IMG/VR virus record: IMGVR_UViG_3300020182_000008 | Coordinates: 1 to 64,000 of that record | Reading direction: 5' to 3' (one strand) | DNA from: a virus | Length of the DNA: 64,000 bases | Part shown: in pieces, positions 40,638 through 48,931 of the stretch | How positions within the stretch are numbered: position 1 is the first letter of the stretch | Layout of the letters: each line of letters opens with the position of its first letter | Notes under the pieces: model-generated | What the model was told of the DNA's origin: nothing | The model's input: the letters and a program-made list of their open reading frames with translations, nothing else | The model's database searches: none | Made by a program: the position numbers and the translations under genes

Positions 40638-41065
40638 TTTATTGGCTTACAGGCCAGCCCGGTGCTGGTAAAACCGTTTTAGCAAAAATGTTACATAGTA
40701 ACAGACTTTTAGATTTCCATATCGATGGGGACGATTTAAGAGAATTAACTAATAACAAAAACTATGGTATAGAAGGTAGAGTACAAAATGTAGCTACAGC
40801 TCAAAAAATAGCTCATTATCTCCACAATCAAGGAAGAAATGTAGTTGTATCATTAGTTTCACCTTATATAGACCAAAGAGAAGAATTTAAACAAATGCTT
40901 GGAGATAAACTAGTAGAGATTTACGTTCATACAAGCGAGGAAAGAGGTAGAGAACAATACCATGTGAAAGGGTATCAACCACCGTTAAATAATTTTATAG
41001 ACGTTGATACTACACATGATGAACCTGAAGAATCATATAGAAAAATAATATCAAATGGCAGATAA
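40634..41065 (+). CDS. cysC: Adenylylsulfate (APS) kinase
   Basis: This 143-residue P-loop kinase has LTGQPGAGKT (residues 5-14), FHIDGDDLRELTNNKNYG, VAQKIAHYL-like ATAQKIAHYLHNQGRNVVVSLVSPY, and the lid YHVKGYQPPLNNFIDVDTTHDEPE. This is the CysC pattern in compact form. It makes PAPS, the sulfate donor, from APS and ATP. DUF2061 and two sulfotransferase-like genes follow within 3.5 kb. ATP sulfurylase was not seen, so APS may come from the host. Confidence 0.82.
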   Translation: MIYWLTGQPGAGKTVLAKMLHSNRLLDFHIDGDDLRELTNNKNYGIEGRVQNVATAQKIAHYLHNQGRNVVVSLVSPYIDQREEFKQMLGDKLVEIYVHTSEERGREQYHVKGYQPPLNNFIDVDTTHDEPEESYRKIISNGR

Positions 41066-41411
41066 GTATAGTTTATTTATAGGACGTTGGCAACCATGGC
41101 ATGATGGTCATAAGTGGTTAATCGATCAACGTTTAAAAGAAGGTAAAAAAGTTTGTATAGCAGTTAGAGATGTAGAACCAAGCAAGGATCAACCTTGGAC
41201 AGCGGATGAAATTATACAAAACATAAAAGAACACCTTTACTTTGAGGTAACAGAAGATAAAGTTATTATCATCAAAATCCCAGATATCGAATCTGTAAAT
41301 TACGGACGAGGAGTAGGATATGAGATTATAGAACACGTTCCACCTGAAGATATAAAACAGGTATCTGCTACAAAGATTAGAGAACAAATGAGACAAGATG
41401 GTAAATTATAA
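41055..41411 (+). CDS. Nucleotidyltransferase, cytidylyltransferase superfamily (HxGH)
   Basis: This 118-residue protein has YSLFIGRWQPWHDGHKWLI, where HDGH is the HxGH nucleotide site, and SATKIREQM, the counterpart of the ISSTxxR motif. It adds AMP or CMP to a phosphorylated substrate. It overlaps the APS kinase gene by 11 bases, so a link to sulfate activation is tempting, but it does not look like ATP sulfurylase. Glycerol-phosphate- or nicotinamide-nucleotide-type transferases are alternatives. Confidence 0.7.
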   Translation: MADKYSLFIGRWQPWHDGHKWLIDQRLKEGKKVCIAVRDVEPSKDQPWTADEIIQNIKEHLYFEVTEDKVIIIKIPDIESVNYGRGVGYEIIEHVPPEDIKQVSATKIREQMRQDGKL

Positions 41412-41913
41412 AGTAATAGATAATTTTTTACGAGATGATATATTTCAAGAATTAAAATATACTTTATTTGGAAATAGAATTTCTTGGAGTTTTAAAAATT
41501 ATCTAGCTTATCCTGGAGATAATCTAGGTGGAGTAAGTTTTGCTCAATATCTTTATGATCAAAATAAAATTACTCAACCTCAATATTTTTCAATTGTAGA
41601 ACCTTTAATACAAAGGGCACAAATTAACAATTTATATAGAGCTTTAGTTAATTTAGTTCCAAAACAACCAAATAATATCCCTTCAGGAATACATACGGAT
41701 CATAGTTTCCCTCATAAAGTTTTATTATATTATGTTAATACAAATAATGGATATACTATTTTAGACCCAGAAGGAGAAAATATTAAAATACAATGTATAA
41801 AAAATAGAGCATTAATATTTAATGGACAAATCCCTCACCAAGGAGTATTACAATCAGATACTCCTGTTAGATTAAATGTTAACTTAACTTTTGAAAAACA
41901 TGGTAAGTTATAA
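41398..41913 (+). CDS. 2OG-Fe(II) oxygenase (third member of the 12370/18161 group)
   Basis: This 171-residue protein has GIHTDHSFPHKVLLYYVNTNNGYTI (HTD ligands), KNRALIFNGQIPHQGV with the distal His, and RLNVNLTF with the 2OG Arg. Its order and spacing follow the genes at 12370 and 18161, but the N-terminus is shorter. It overlaps the nucleotidyltransferase by 14 bases and the DUF2061 gene by 23. An oxygenase inside the sulfation block may act on the same glycan. Confidence 0.75.
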   Translation: MVNYKVIDNFLRDDIFQELKYTLFGNRISWSFKNYLAYPGDNLGGVSFAQYLYDQNKITQPQYFSIVEPLIQRAQINNLYRALVNLVPKQPNNIPSGIHTDHSFPHKVLLYYVNTNNGYTILDPEGENIKIQCIKNRALIFNGQIPHQGVLQSDTPVRLNVNLTFEKHGKL

Positions 41914-42106
41914 AAGACATATTGCTAAAACGGTTAGCTGGAGAATTATAGGTACTTTAGATACTATGTTATTATCATCTATTATTACAGATAGTTGGAC
42001 AATTGGATTGACTATTGGTGGAATAGAAGTAATAACAAAAACAGTTTTATATTTTTTACATGAGAGGGCTTGGTATAAATTTAGTAAATTTGGTTTAGAT
42101 AAATGA
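41891..42106 (+). CDS. DUF2061 small membrane protein
   Basis: This 71-residue protein reads SYKRHIAKTVSWRIIGTLDT ... GLTIGGIEVITKTVLYFLHERAWYK, with two membrane spans and the K-x-x-x-W-R-x-x-G-T start and HERxW end of DUF2061. In bacteria DUF2061 genes often lie next to cysN/cysC sulfate-activation genes. Here it follows APS kinase by two genes. Its role is unknown. An ATG 9 bases downstream (41900) would also serve as start. Confidence 0.8.
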   Translation: MKNMVSYKRHIAKTVSWRIIGTLDTMLLSSIITDSWTIGLTIGGIEVITKTVLYFLHERAWYKFSKFGLDK

Positions 42107-42657
42107 GAATACTAATTATCGCTTTACCTAGAACGGGCTCTTCTAATCTTTTAAAAGGAATTGCTGAAGGAAATTCTCTTAATGAATCTGAGGTTTATTA
42201 TGAACCCTTTCATTTAAGTAAAAAAAAACAAGATTTAATTTATACTAAAAATACTTTAGTAAAAACCCTAATTGAACAAACTACAAATGAATTTTTATTA
42301 CAATATAAAGAAAAATTTGATAAAGTAATATTGTTAAGTAGAAAAAATCTTTTTAAAGCCACTGAAAGTTTAGCTTATTCTTTCCAATCAGAGGATTTTC
42401 ATAAACCTTATAAATTTTCTTCTAAAGGTATAGATAAAAAATGGATAAAATATTCTAAGGATTATATTAAAAAAGCTTATATCCAATTATTGAACTTTAG
42501 CTCTTTAACTAAAATTCCAATAACCTACTATGAAGATTTATACTCAGGAAACAAAGAATTTGTAAAAAACTTTTTAAAAGTATATAATATACAAGTCCAA
42601 AATTTTGATGTTATGTATGAGTGTTTAAACCCCAAAAACAAATATAGAAAAAATTAA
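42103..42657 (+). CDS. Sulfotransferase-like protein
   Basis: This 184-residue protein has ILIIALPRTGSSNLLKGI at the start, the 5'-phosphosulfate loop of PAPS-dependent sulfotransferases, and DKVILLSRKNLFKATESLAY, the 3'-phosphate-binding block. It ends with PITYYEDLYSGN. It should transfer sulfate from PAPS to a glycan or metabolite. The gene at 43477 is a close relative. It overlaps DUF2061 by 4 bases. Confidence 0.72.
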   Translation: MRILIIALPRTGSSNLLKGIAEGNSLNESEVYYEPFHLSKKKQDLIYTKNTLVKTLIEQTTNEFLLQYKEKFDKVILLSRKNLFKATESLAYSFQSEDFHKPYKFSSKGIDKKWIKYSKDYIKKAYIQLLNFSSLTKIPITYYEDLYSGNKEFVKNFLKVYNIQVQNFDVMYECLNPKNKYRKN

Positions 42658-42658
42658 T

Positions 42659-43477
42659 ATGAAGCATTTAATATTAGGCTCTAGTGGGCAAATTGGAGGG
42701 CATCTAGTAAAATATTTAAAAGATAAAGGAGAAACAGTTTATGAATTTGATATTATTCGTGATCCATATGAAGACTTAAGAATAGAAGATAATTTATTAT
42801 TAGAAAAATATATAACTAAGTGTGATATAGTTCATTTTTTAGCATTTGATGTAGGAGGAGCCAAATACTTAGAAAAACATCAAGACACCTCCCAGTTCAT
42901 TTTAAATAATATGGGTATAATGTACAATACTTTTAAGGTTATTTGGCAACATAATAAGCCCGTTATATTTGCTTCTTCACAAATGGCAGAAATGGGGTAT
43001 TCAACATATGGAGTACTAAAGTCTTTAGGAGAAAAAGTAACTAGGGGTATAAATGGGTTAGTAGTTAAATTTTGGAATGTTTATGGATATGAAACCGATC
43101 CTGAAAAATCGCATGTTATAACTGATTTTATTAAAATGGCTAAACATGAAGGTGTTATAAAAATGAGAACTGATGGAAATGAATCAAGACAATTTTTATA
43201 TGCGGATGATGCTTGTGAAGCTTTATTACACCTTTCAAAAAGCTACTTTAAATTACCTAAAGATAAAAATTACTGTATAACTAGTTTTGAATGGACTACT
43301 ATAAATGAAATAGCTGATTTTTTAGATGTTGTATCTAGTTGTGAAGTAATTAGGGGAACTAATAAAGATAATACTCAACAAAATGCTATGAATGAACCTG
43401 ATTCTTTTATTAAAAAATATTGGCAACCTAAAATAAATTTAAAAGAAGGTATAATGAAATTATACGAAATGTACTAA
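42659..43477 (+). CDS. NAD-dependent sugar epimerase/dehydratase (SDR)
   Basis: This 272-residue protein has MKHLILGSSGQIGGHLVKYL, VHFLAFDVGGAKYLEKH, FASSQMAEMGYSTYGVLKSL (YxxxK), KFWNVYGYETDP, SRQFLYADDA. It is an extended SDR acting on an NDP-sugar. It stands between two sulfotransferase-like genes. Specificity cannot be given. Confidence 0.75.
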   Translation: MKHLILGSSGQIGGHLVKYLKDKGETVYEFDIIRDPYEDLRIEDNLLLEKYITKCDIVHFLAFDVGGAKYLEKHQDTSQFILNNMGIMYNTFKVIWQHNKPVIFASSQMAEMGYSTYGVLKSLGEKVTRGINGLVVKFWNVYGYETDPEKSHVITDFIKMAKHEGVIKMRTDGNESRQFLYADDACEALLHLSKSYFKLPKDKNYCITSFEWTTINEIADFLDVVSSCEVIRGTNKDNTQQNAMNEPDSFIKKYWQPKINLKEGIMKLYEMY

Positions 43478-44088
43478 TGAAAATATTAATTTTAAGTAGT
43501 GGTAGAGCTGGATCTACATCTTTATATAAAGGTTTAAAAAATAGCATAAATGCTTCTAAAGGATATTTTGAAGTATTTGCCCCCTCGTATCCTACCTATA
43601 TACCTGATAGTGGTTCTTTAAAAAAACATATAAAAAAACTTAATAAAACCCATTCTAATAGAGTTGTAATAGAAAAAAATTTAGTCTTCCAACCCACCCC
43701 TTTATTCCCAGACAATTCTATTAAATTTTATTGTGAGTATCTAAATAACTTTAATAAGGTAATTTTACTAGTAAGAGAAGATGTTAATGAAATAGGTAAA
43801 AGTTTTGCTTATGCTCGATTAAATGAAACATGGCATAAAAAATATACTTTAAATAACAAATTACCTCTAGACTTAGTTAATGACCAAATAAATTTGGCTA
43901 AACAATATAATAATATTATATTCCAAATAGCAGAACAAACTAAAATACCTATAACTTATTATAAAAACTTATTTTCAGGTAATCAAAATTATATTAATGA
44001 TTTTTTAAAAGTATATGATATCAAGGTTGATAATATAGATATTTTGTATAAAGCTTTAAATCCTAGTAACCGATATAGACAATTATGA
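43477..44088 (+). CDS. Sulfotransferase-like protein (paralogue of 42103)
   Basis: This 203-residue protein has ILILSSGRAGSTSLYKGL (PAPS 5' loop), FNKVILLVREDVNEIGKSFAYA (3' loop) and PITYYKNLFSGNQNYINDFL, matching the gene at 42103 in order and spacing, including the FLKVYxI block and LNPxNxYR end. Two related sulfotransferases suggest two positions or acceptors. It overlaps the epimerase before it by one base. Confidence 0.72.
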   Translation: MKILILSSGRAGSTSLYKGLKNSINASKGYFEVFAPSYPTYIPDSGSLKKHIKKLNKTHSNRVVIEKNLVFQPTPLFPDNSIKFYCEYLNNFNKVILLVREDVNEIGKSFAYARLNETWHKKYTLNNKLPLDLVNDQINLAKQYNNIIFQIAEQTKIPITYYKNLFSGNQNYINDFLKVYDIKVDNIDILYKALNPSNRYRQL

Positions 44089-44774
44089 AACAAGGTATTG
44101 TAATACAAGGACCAACTGAATATTATAAAGAATTAGCTGATTATTATTCTAAATTTGAAAATGTAGTTTGGGCTACATGGAATGACGAATCAATAACTCG
44201 TTTAGATTATATAAGAGATAAAGGTATAGAGGTTATATTATTAGAAAAACCCATAATACCTGGTTATATGAATGTTAACATGCAGTTAGCATCTTCATAT
44301 GCTGGGGTAAATCGTTTGTTTGAATTAGGAATAGATGAAGCATTAAAAGTAAGAAGTGATACTATAGTAACTAATTTAGATAAACTGTTGCCTCGTTTAC
44401 AAGGTAAAAAATTAGCATTTATGGCTACTTGTAAAGTAGGAGTTAGAAAAGATATAGCTTATGATTTAGTTTATTATCACGATAGCCATGACTACCCAGC
44501 TGATAACGTTGTTTATGGTAAAATAGATGATTTACAAGATATGTTCAATTTCCAAATTGAAGATATGCTACCCATACCACCTGAAGCACTTATTACTTGG
44601 AATTATATGATAACCCAAGGTATAACTTTTCATTTAAGTTATGAGAATATGGTTCATGAGGGTATTAGTTTCTTTTTACAAGAATGTTTAGATGAAAACG
44701 TTGAGGTAAATTGGTTGAAACGTGGAGTTAATTTAGTAGATTGGTATAAAGATAAAACAGTATATGACTGGTAA
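44085..44774 (+). CDS. WavE-like LPS-core glycosyltransferase
   Basis: This 229-residue protein begins QGIVIQGPTEYYKELADYY and has VWATWNDESI, PGYMNVNMQLASSYAGVN and LGIDEALKVRSDTIV, the pattern of the WavE lipopolysaccharide synthesis family. It overlaps the sulfotransferase before it by 4 bases and the next gene by 11. The sugar and acceptor are unknown. Confidence 0.65.
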   Translation: MKQGIVIQGPTEYYKELADYYSKFENVVWATWNDESITRLDYIRDKGIEVILLEKPIIPGYMNVNMQLASSYAGVNRLFELGIDEALKVRSDTIVTNLDKLLPRLQGKKLAFMATCKVGVRKDIAYDLVYYHDSHDYPADNVVYGKIDDLQDMFNFQIEDMLPIPPEALITWNYMITQGITFHLSYENMVHEGISFFLQECLDENVEVNWLKRGVNLVDWYKDKTVYDW

Positions 44775-45477
44775 AATCAAAGTTGCTTTATGTCTATCAG
44801 GAGAACCTCGAAATGATATTTATGCTTTTCCTTACATATATAAACATTTTATATCTAATCCCTTATTAGAAACTGATGTATATATACATTCTTGGAAGGA
44901 TTTTGAATCTTTAGATTTATATAAACCTAAAAAATGTTTAATTGAGTATGATGGGGAAGAAATAATTGACAAGTATATATCAAAACTTCCTAACCTAGAT
45001 AATGTAAGTCTCCCGGATAAACTTCCTTTAGTTAGTATTCCTATGTACTATTCTATATATAAATGTTTTAATTTAATTAAAGATCCCTATGACATTTATA
45101 TAAGAATAAGATTTGATTTTTACCCCCAATTATCTTTAAATTATACTCCTATTATTAAAGATATATTAAATAAAGAGTATGATATTTTTATTCCTAAGGG
45201 AGAAATAGAAAATAAATACTGGAGTAGTATAGGTTTAGAAAAAGGGTATAATGATAGATTTGCCATATGTAATTATAAAAGTTTTAAAACTTATTCTAGT
45301 ACTTTTTTAACTATACCTGATGTAATTAAACAACATAATTATCTCTCAGTTCATCATTTATTATATCATTCATTAAATTTAAAAAACTTAAAAATAAAAT
45401 ATCACCCTTTTTATAGTCAGATAATTAGAAAGGGAAATTTAAAAATAGATAACTATGGTTCAACTCATTATATTTGA
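44764..45477 (+). CDS. Putative glycosyltransferase (DUF-type, WavE neighbour)
   Basis: This 237-residue protein starts KIKVALCLSGEPRND, has ETDVYIHSWKDFES, YDIYIRIRFDFYP and IFIPKGE. This start and the IR-x-R-x-D segment occur in uncharacterised polysaccharide-locus transferases. It is likely to act after the WavE-like protein. It overlaps the next gene by 23 bases. Confidence 0.55.
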   Translation: MTGKIKVALCLSGEPRNDIYAFPYIYKHFISNPLLETDVYIHSWKDFESLDLYKPKKCLIEYDGEEIIDKYISKLPNLDNVSLPDKLPLVSIPMYYSIYKCFNLIKDPYDIYIRIRFDFYPQLSLNYTPIIKDILNKEYDIFIPKGEIENKYWSSIGLEKGYNDRFAICNYKSFKTYSSTFLTIPDVIKQHNYLSVHHLLYHSLNLKNLKIKYHPFYSQIIRKGNLKIDNYGSTHYI

Positions 45478-46813
45478 TTTAGATGGAGTTTTAGTTGAAG
45501 CTAAAAACATCCATTATAAGGCCCTTAATCAGGCCTTAGGTGACTATGCTATTAGTTGGAATGAACATCTATCAACTTATGATGGGTTAAAAACATCTCA
45601 AAAGCTAGATATGTTAACTACAGAAAAAGGTTTACCTGTAGAAGATCATAAGCGTATTTGGAATGATAAACAAAAATTTACATTAGAGGCACTATCTAAT
45701 TTAGAAATTGATCCTAATTTATTAAGTACTATATCTCACTTATCAAGTGAAGGATATAAAATAGCTTGCTGTTCTAACTCAATTCGTAAAACTGTATTAA
45801 CAGTACTAGCTAAATTGGGGCTAATCGAGTTTATGGATTTAATTATATCAAATGAAGATGTAACAAATTCAAAACCCCATCCAGAAATGTACTGGCAAGC
45901 TATATCTAAAATGGGATGTTTACCTGAAGAAACACTTATAGTAGAAGATTCTCCATATGGTTTACTTGCAGCAGCAAGAAGTAAGTCGTATATTCTACGT
46001 GTTAAAAATCCACAAGAAGTAACTTATAAAAACATTACAAATAAAATAAACGAAATACAAATGGGAAATAAACAAACTATACCAGCATGGCGAGATGAAA
46101 ATTTAAATGTAATTATCCCAATGGCTGGAGCAGGTTCTAGATTTAAGGCAGCGGGATATACATTTCCAAAACCTATTATTGATGTAATGGGCAAACCTAT
46201 GATTCAATTAGTAGTAGAGAGTTTAAATGTTAAAGCTAATTTTATATATATTGTTCAAAAAGAACATCGTGAAAAGTATAATTTAGATGCTTTACTAGGG
46301 CTAATTACTCCCAATTGTAAAATAGTTGAGGTAAATGGTTTAACTGAAGGAGCTGCTTGTACTTTGTTACTAGCTAAAGAGCATATTAATAATGGAAATC
46401 CTATTTTGATATCAAATTCGGATCAATATATTGAATGGGATTCAAATGAATTTTTCTATAAAATGAATGAATCAGATGCTGATGGGGGTATTGTTACTTT
46501 TAAAGCAACCCATCCAAAATGGTCATTTGCCAAATTAGATAAATTAAATAATATTACTGAGGTAGCAGAAAAAAAACCTATATCAGATAATGCTACTGCT
46601 GGTTTTTACTATTGGAAAAAAGGATCTGATTTTGTAGATTATGCTGAACAAATGATTGAAAAAAATATTAGAGTAAATAATGAATTTTATACTTGTCCTG
46701 TTTATAATGAAGCAATTCAAGATAAAAAAATTATTAAAAACTTTAAAATAGAAAAAATGTGGGGGCTTGGCACTCCAGAAGATCTCAGTTATTATATAGA
46801 GCACCATAAATGA
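45455..46813 (+). CDS. HAD phosphatase fused to sugar nucleotidyltransferase
   Basis: Residues 1-200 are a HAD domain of the beta-phosphoglucomutase type: IIFDLDGVLVEAKNIH, CCSNSIRKTV, SKPHPEMYW, IVEDSPYGLLAA. Residues 213-452 are a nucleotidyltransferase: VIIPMAGAGSRFKAAGYTFPKPI with the G-x-G-x-R NTP loop, and ILISNSDQYIEWD with the metal Asp. The fused protein might make a sugar 1-phosphate and then activate it. It could be the missing GDP- or dTDP-sugar pyrophosphorylase of this locus, but base choice is not visible. Confidence 0.78.
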   Translation: MVQLIIFDLDGVLVEAKNIHYKALNQALGDYAISWNEHLSTYDGLKTSQKLDMLTTEKGLPVEDHKRIWNDKQKFTLEALSNLEIDPNLLSTISHLSSEGYKIACCSNSIRKTVLTVLAKLGLIEFMDLIISNEDVTNSKPHPEMYWQAISKMGCLPEETLIVEDSPYGLLAAARSKSYILRVKNPQEVTYKNITNKINEIQMGNKQTIPAWRDENLNVIIPMAGAGSRFKAAGYTFPKPIIDVMGKPMIQLVVESLNVKANFIYIVQKEHREKYNLDALLGLITPNCKIVEVNGLTEGAACTLLLAKEHINNGNPILISNSDQYIEWDSNEFFYKMNESDADGGIVTFKATHPKWSFAKLDKLNNITEVAEKKPISDNATAGFYYWKKGSDFVDYAEQMIEKNIRVNNEFYTCPVYNEAIQDKKIIKNFKIEKMWGLGTPEDLSYYIEHHK

Positions 46814-47250
46814 TTCTAATATCACATAGAGGTAATTTAAAAGGAAAGCACCCCGATGAAAACCACCCAGATTATATTTGGAAGGCAATTCAAGCTGGGT
46901 ATGATGTTGAGATTGATGTTTGGTTTGTAGATGGTAAATTTAAACTAGGACATGATGAACCCTTATATGATTTTTCATTTGATTTATTTGATAGTTATTA
47001 TAATAGACTTTGGATACATTGTAAAAATATAGAAGCAATGGTTGCTTTAAATGAATTTCCAAATGAAAACTTAATAAATTATTTTTGGCATCAAGAAGAT
47101 GATATTACATTGACATCAAAAGGATATATTTGGGCATACCCTGGCAAACAACCCATTAAAAATAGTATAGCAGTAATGCCCGAATTAAATAAAGATGATT
47201 TAACCAAAGCTATAGGTATTTGTAGCGATTATATAGAAGATTATAAATGA
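46810..47250 (+). CDS. Glycerophosphodiester phosphodiesterase-like protein
   Basis: This 146-residue protein has ILISHRGNLKG, DENHPDYIWKAIQAGYDVEIDVW and FKLGHDEPLY: the HRG, E-D and GHD elements of the GDPD TIM barrel, in a shortened form. Such short proteins occur in marine phage glycan loci. It may cleave a phosphodiester on a polymer or lipid. It is coupled by 4-base overlaps on both sides. Confidence 0.68.
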   Translation: MILISHRGNLKGKHPDENHPDYIWKAIQAGYDVEIDVWFVDGKFKLGHDEPLYDFSFDLFDSYYNRLWIHCKNIEAMVALNEFPNENLINYFWHQEDDITLTSKGYIWAYPGKQPIKNSIAVMPELNKDDLTKAIGICSDYIEDYK

Positions 47251-48122
47251 AATTAAGTGCAGTAGTAGTAACACGAAATGATAATTACGGAGGTAATCTA
47301 AATGATAGAGCAACTTATTGCCTGAACTCACTAATAGATACATTTGACGAAGTAATACTTGTTGATTGGAACTCACCTAATAATAAACCCCAACTTTGGG
47401 ATATTCAAGATAGAATAGATTTTAAAGGCAATCTAAAACATATAGTAATCACCCCAGAGGTAGCCTCTATATTAACTAATAACGATCCACACGCTCAGGT
47501 ATGTTGTGAAACACTAGCTCGTAATATTGGTATTAGACGAGCTACAGGTGATTATATTGTATCAACTAATATTGATGTAATTGCTCCACGCAGAGATCAG
47601 TTAGAACAAACGATTAAAAACGAGCTAAACGATAATACATTTTATACTATATCTCGTAGATATACTGATTGGGAACAAATTGAGAAATTCCATGGTGGTG
47701 AACGTAAATTTAATGAGTGGAGAAAACTACGTGATCACCTAATAGAAAATAGTGAAGAACGAACTACAGGTGAATCTGTAGTTGAAGGTGATAACTATAG
47801 TATTATAAATTGTTGTGGTGATTTTCAAATTGCACATAGGGATATTTGGAATGAGATAAGAGGATTTGAAGAAGAACTTATTTATGTTTTATATAGTGAT
47901 ACAAACGTTCAAAAGAAAGCTATTAAACATGGCTTTGAACTTAAAGCAATTTACTCCCCAGCTCTATTCCATATATTTCATGGTAAAGGTGGAGGTGGAT
48001 TTTTAGACGGCATTAACAGAAAAGTAAACGATATGTACCGAGCAGTTACTGCTCAGGAAAAAACCGAAAATGCCGACACATGGGGATTTGAACCCATTGA
48101 AATGGAGTATGAATTACTCTAA
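47247..48122 (+). CDS. Glycosyltransferase family 2 / galactosyltransferase-like
   Basis: This 291-residue protein starts LSAVVVTRNDNYGGNLNDRA, has DEVILVDWNSPNN, ARNIGIRRATGDYIVSTNIDVIAP and a late FGFEEELIYVLYSD-like acceptor region (GFEEELIYVLYSDTNVQ). The NIGIRxAxGxYI region is typical of GT2/GT27-type enzymes. It closes the glycan operon; a new promoter box overlaps its stop. Confidence 0.72.
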   Translation: MKLSAVVVTRNDNYGGNLNDRATYCLNSLIDTFDEVILVDWNSPNNKPQLWDIQDRIDFKGNLKHIVITPEVASILTNNDPHAQVCCETLARNIGIRRATGDYIVSTNIDVIAPRRDQLEQTIKNELNDNTFYTISRRYTDWEQIEKFHGGERKFNEWRKLRDHLIENSEERTTGESVVEGDNYSIINCCGDFQIAHRDIWNEIRGFEEELIYVLYSDTNVQKKAIKHGFELKAIYSPALFHIFHGKGGGGFLDGINRKVNDMYRAVTAQEKTENADTWGFEPIEMEYELL

Positions 48123-48136
48123 TATTTATAATAAAA
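48121..48136 (+). promoter_or_regulatory. Putative promoter AATATTTATAATAAAA
   Basis: ATATTTATAATAAAA is nearly the same as the box before hsp20 (TATATTTATAATAAAA). It lies 7 bases before the ATG at 48144 and overlaps the preceding stop. Confidence 0.45.
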
Positions 48137-48143
48137 TACTCTA

Positions 48144-48575
48144 ATGGATAAATTACAACTTGCAGATATCTTAGAAGGTGATTACTCAAAAGATATTAAT
48201 GTTACTAATGATACAGCTATGTATGACCCTCTAAATGAAGATGGTGAAAATCAAGAAGGTGTATTAAAATATAATACTACTATTGATGGTAGAAAGTATA
48301 AAGTTAGTTTTGATGTAAATAAAAACCCTACTAAAAAAGGTATTAAAGTTAAATTTTTTCCATTAAATGACCAAGGTGTTGAAATCACCCAACCCACAGA
48401 AGAGCAACTCGCACAACTACAAAATGATGTTGCTACACGTTTAGCCCCCAAATTTAATGAGTTTAAACTTGAATTCGATGAAGACGAAGATGCACCTGAG
48501 AAAAATGTAGCTGCATTTCAAGTACCATTATCTTCGTTTGTATCGTTTGTTGCAAACGTAGTATTCAAAAAATAA
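48144..48575 (+). CDS. Hypothetical acidic phage protein
   Basis: This 143-residue protein (MDKLQLADILEGDYSKDI ... YNTTIDGRKYKVSFDVN ... FEFDEDEDAPEKN-like acidic stretch ... FVSFVANVVFKK) has beta-rich character and acidic patches. The central block GRKYKVSFDVNKNPTKKGIKVKFF resembles a repeated phage domain also hinted at in the gene at 58495 (PIQVKRLGPSADGKS), but I cannot name it. It starts a new transcription unit. Confidence 0.55.
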   Translation: MDKLQLADILEGDYSKDINVTNDTAMYDPLNEDGENQEGVLKYNTTIDGRKYKVSFDVNKNPTKKGIKVKFFPLNDQGVEITQPTEEQLAQLQNDVATRLAPKFNEFKLEFDEDEDAPEKNVAAFQVPLSSFVSFVANVVFKK

Positions 48576-48931
48576 TGGCTAAAAGAAAGTTATTAAACTT
48601 AAGGGTTGTAGGTAATTCCGATAAACTACTTAATCAATTTATTGATAAAAATAAAGCATATATCTTTAGAGAAACATATGCTGGGATAAAACACGCTATT
48701 AGACAAAACAAATCCATAGCTGAGATTTGTAATGTAAATACTAATAGTGCTACAGCTGTTTTACCTAAAGAAGGATGGGAAAACGCCCTTAGCTCTTCAC
48801 TTGGTTACTTTGAATCAGTTGATGAATTTGAAATGTGTAGAGATATAAACACCACACTTAAAATGTTACGTAATGTCAAAAGATCCACTTCACTCTCTAA
48901 AACAATCTCTGGATCAGCTGTTACAAGCTGA
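48575..48931 (+). CDS. Hypothetical basic phage protein
   Basis: This 118-residue protein (MAKRKLLNLRVVGNSDKLL ... FIDKNKAYIFRETYAGIKHAI ... MCRDINTTLKMLRNV) is helical and basic. No motif recognised. It overlaps the gene before it by one base and the next gene by 59 bases in another frame, unusually long for this genome. Confidence 0.55.
   Translation: MAKRKLLNLRVVGNSDKLLNQFIDKNKAYIFRETYAGIKHAIRQNKSIAEICNVNTNSATAVLPKEGWENALSSSLGYFESVDEFEMCRDINTTLKMLRNVKRSTSLSKTISGSAVTS

Noticed and set aside
41055-41411. ATP sulfurylase next to APS kinase
   Set aside because: Only the general HxGH and SxTxxR nucleotidyltransferase motifs are present; the ATP sulfurylase blocks (such as QLRNPVHxGH and GRDHAG) are missing.
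26150-48122. Host chromosomal contamination explaining the sugar genes
   Set aside because: Gene packing, strand, A/T-rich coding style and interspersed phage-type oxygenases continue unchanged from the replication region; read-level checks would still be useful.
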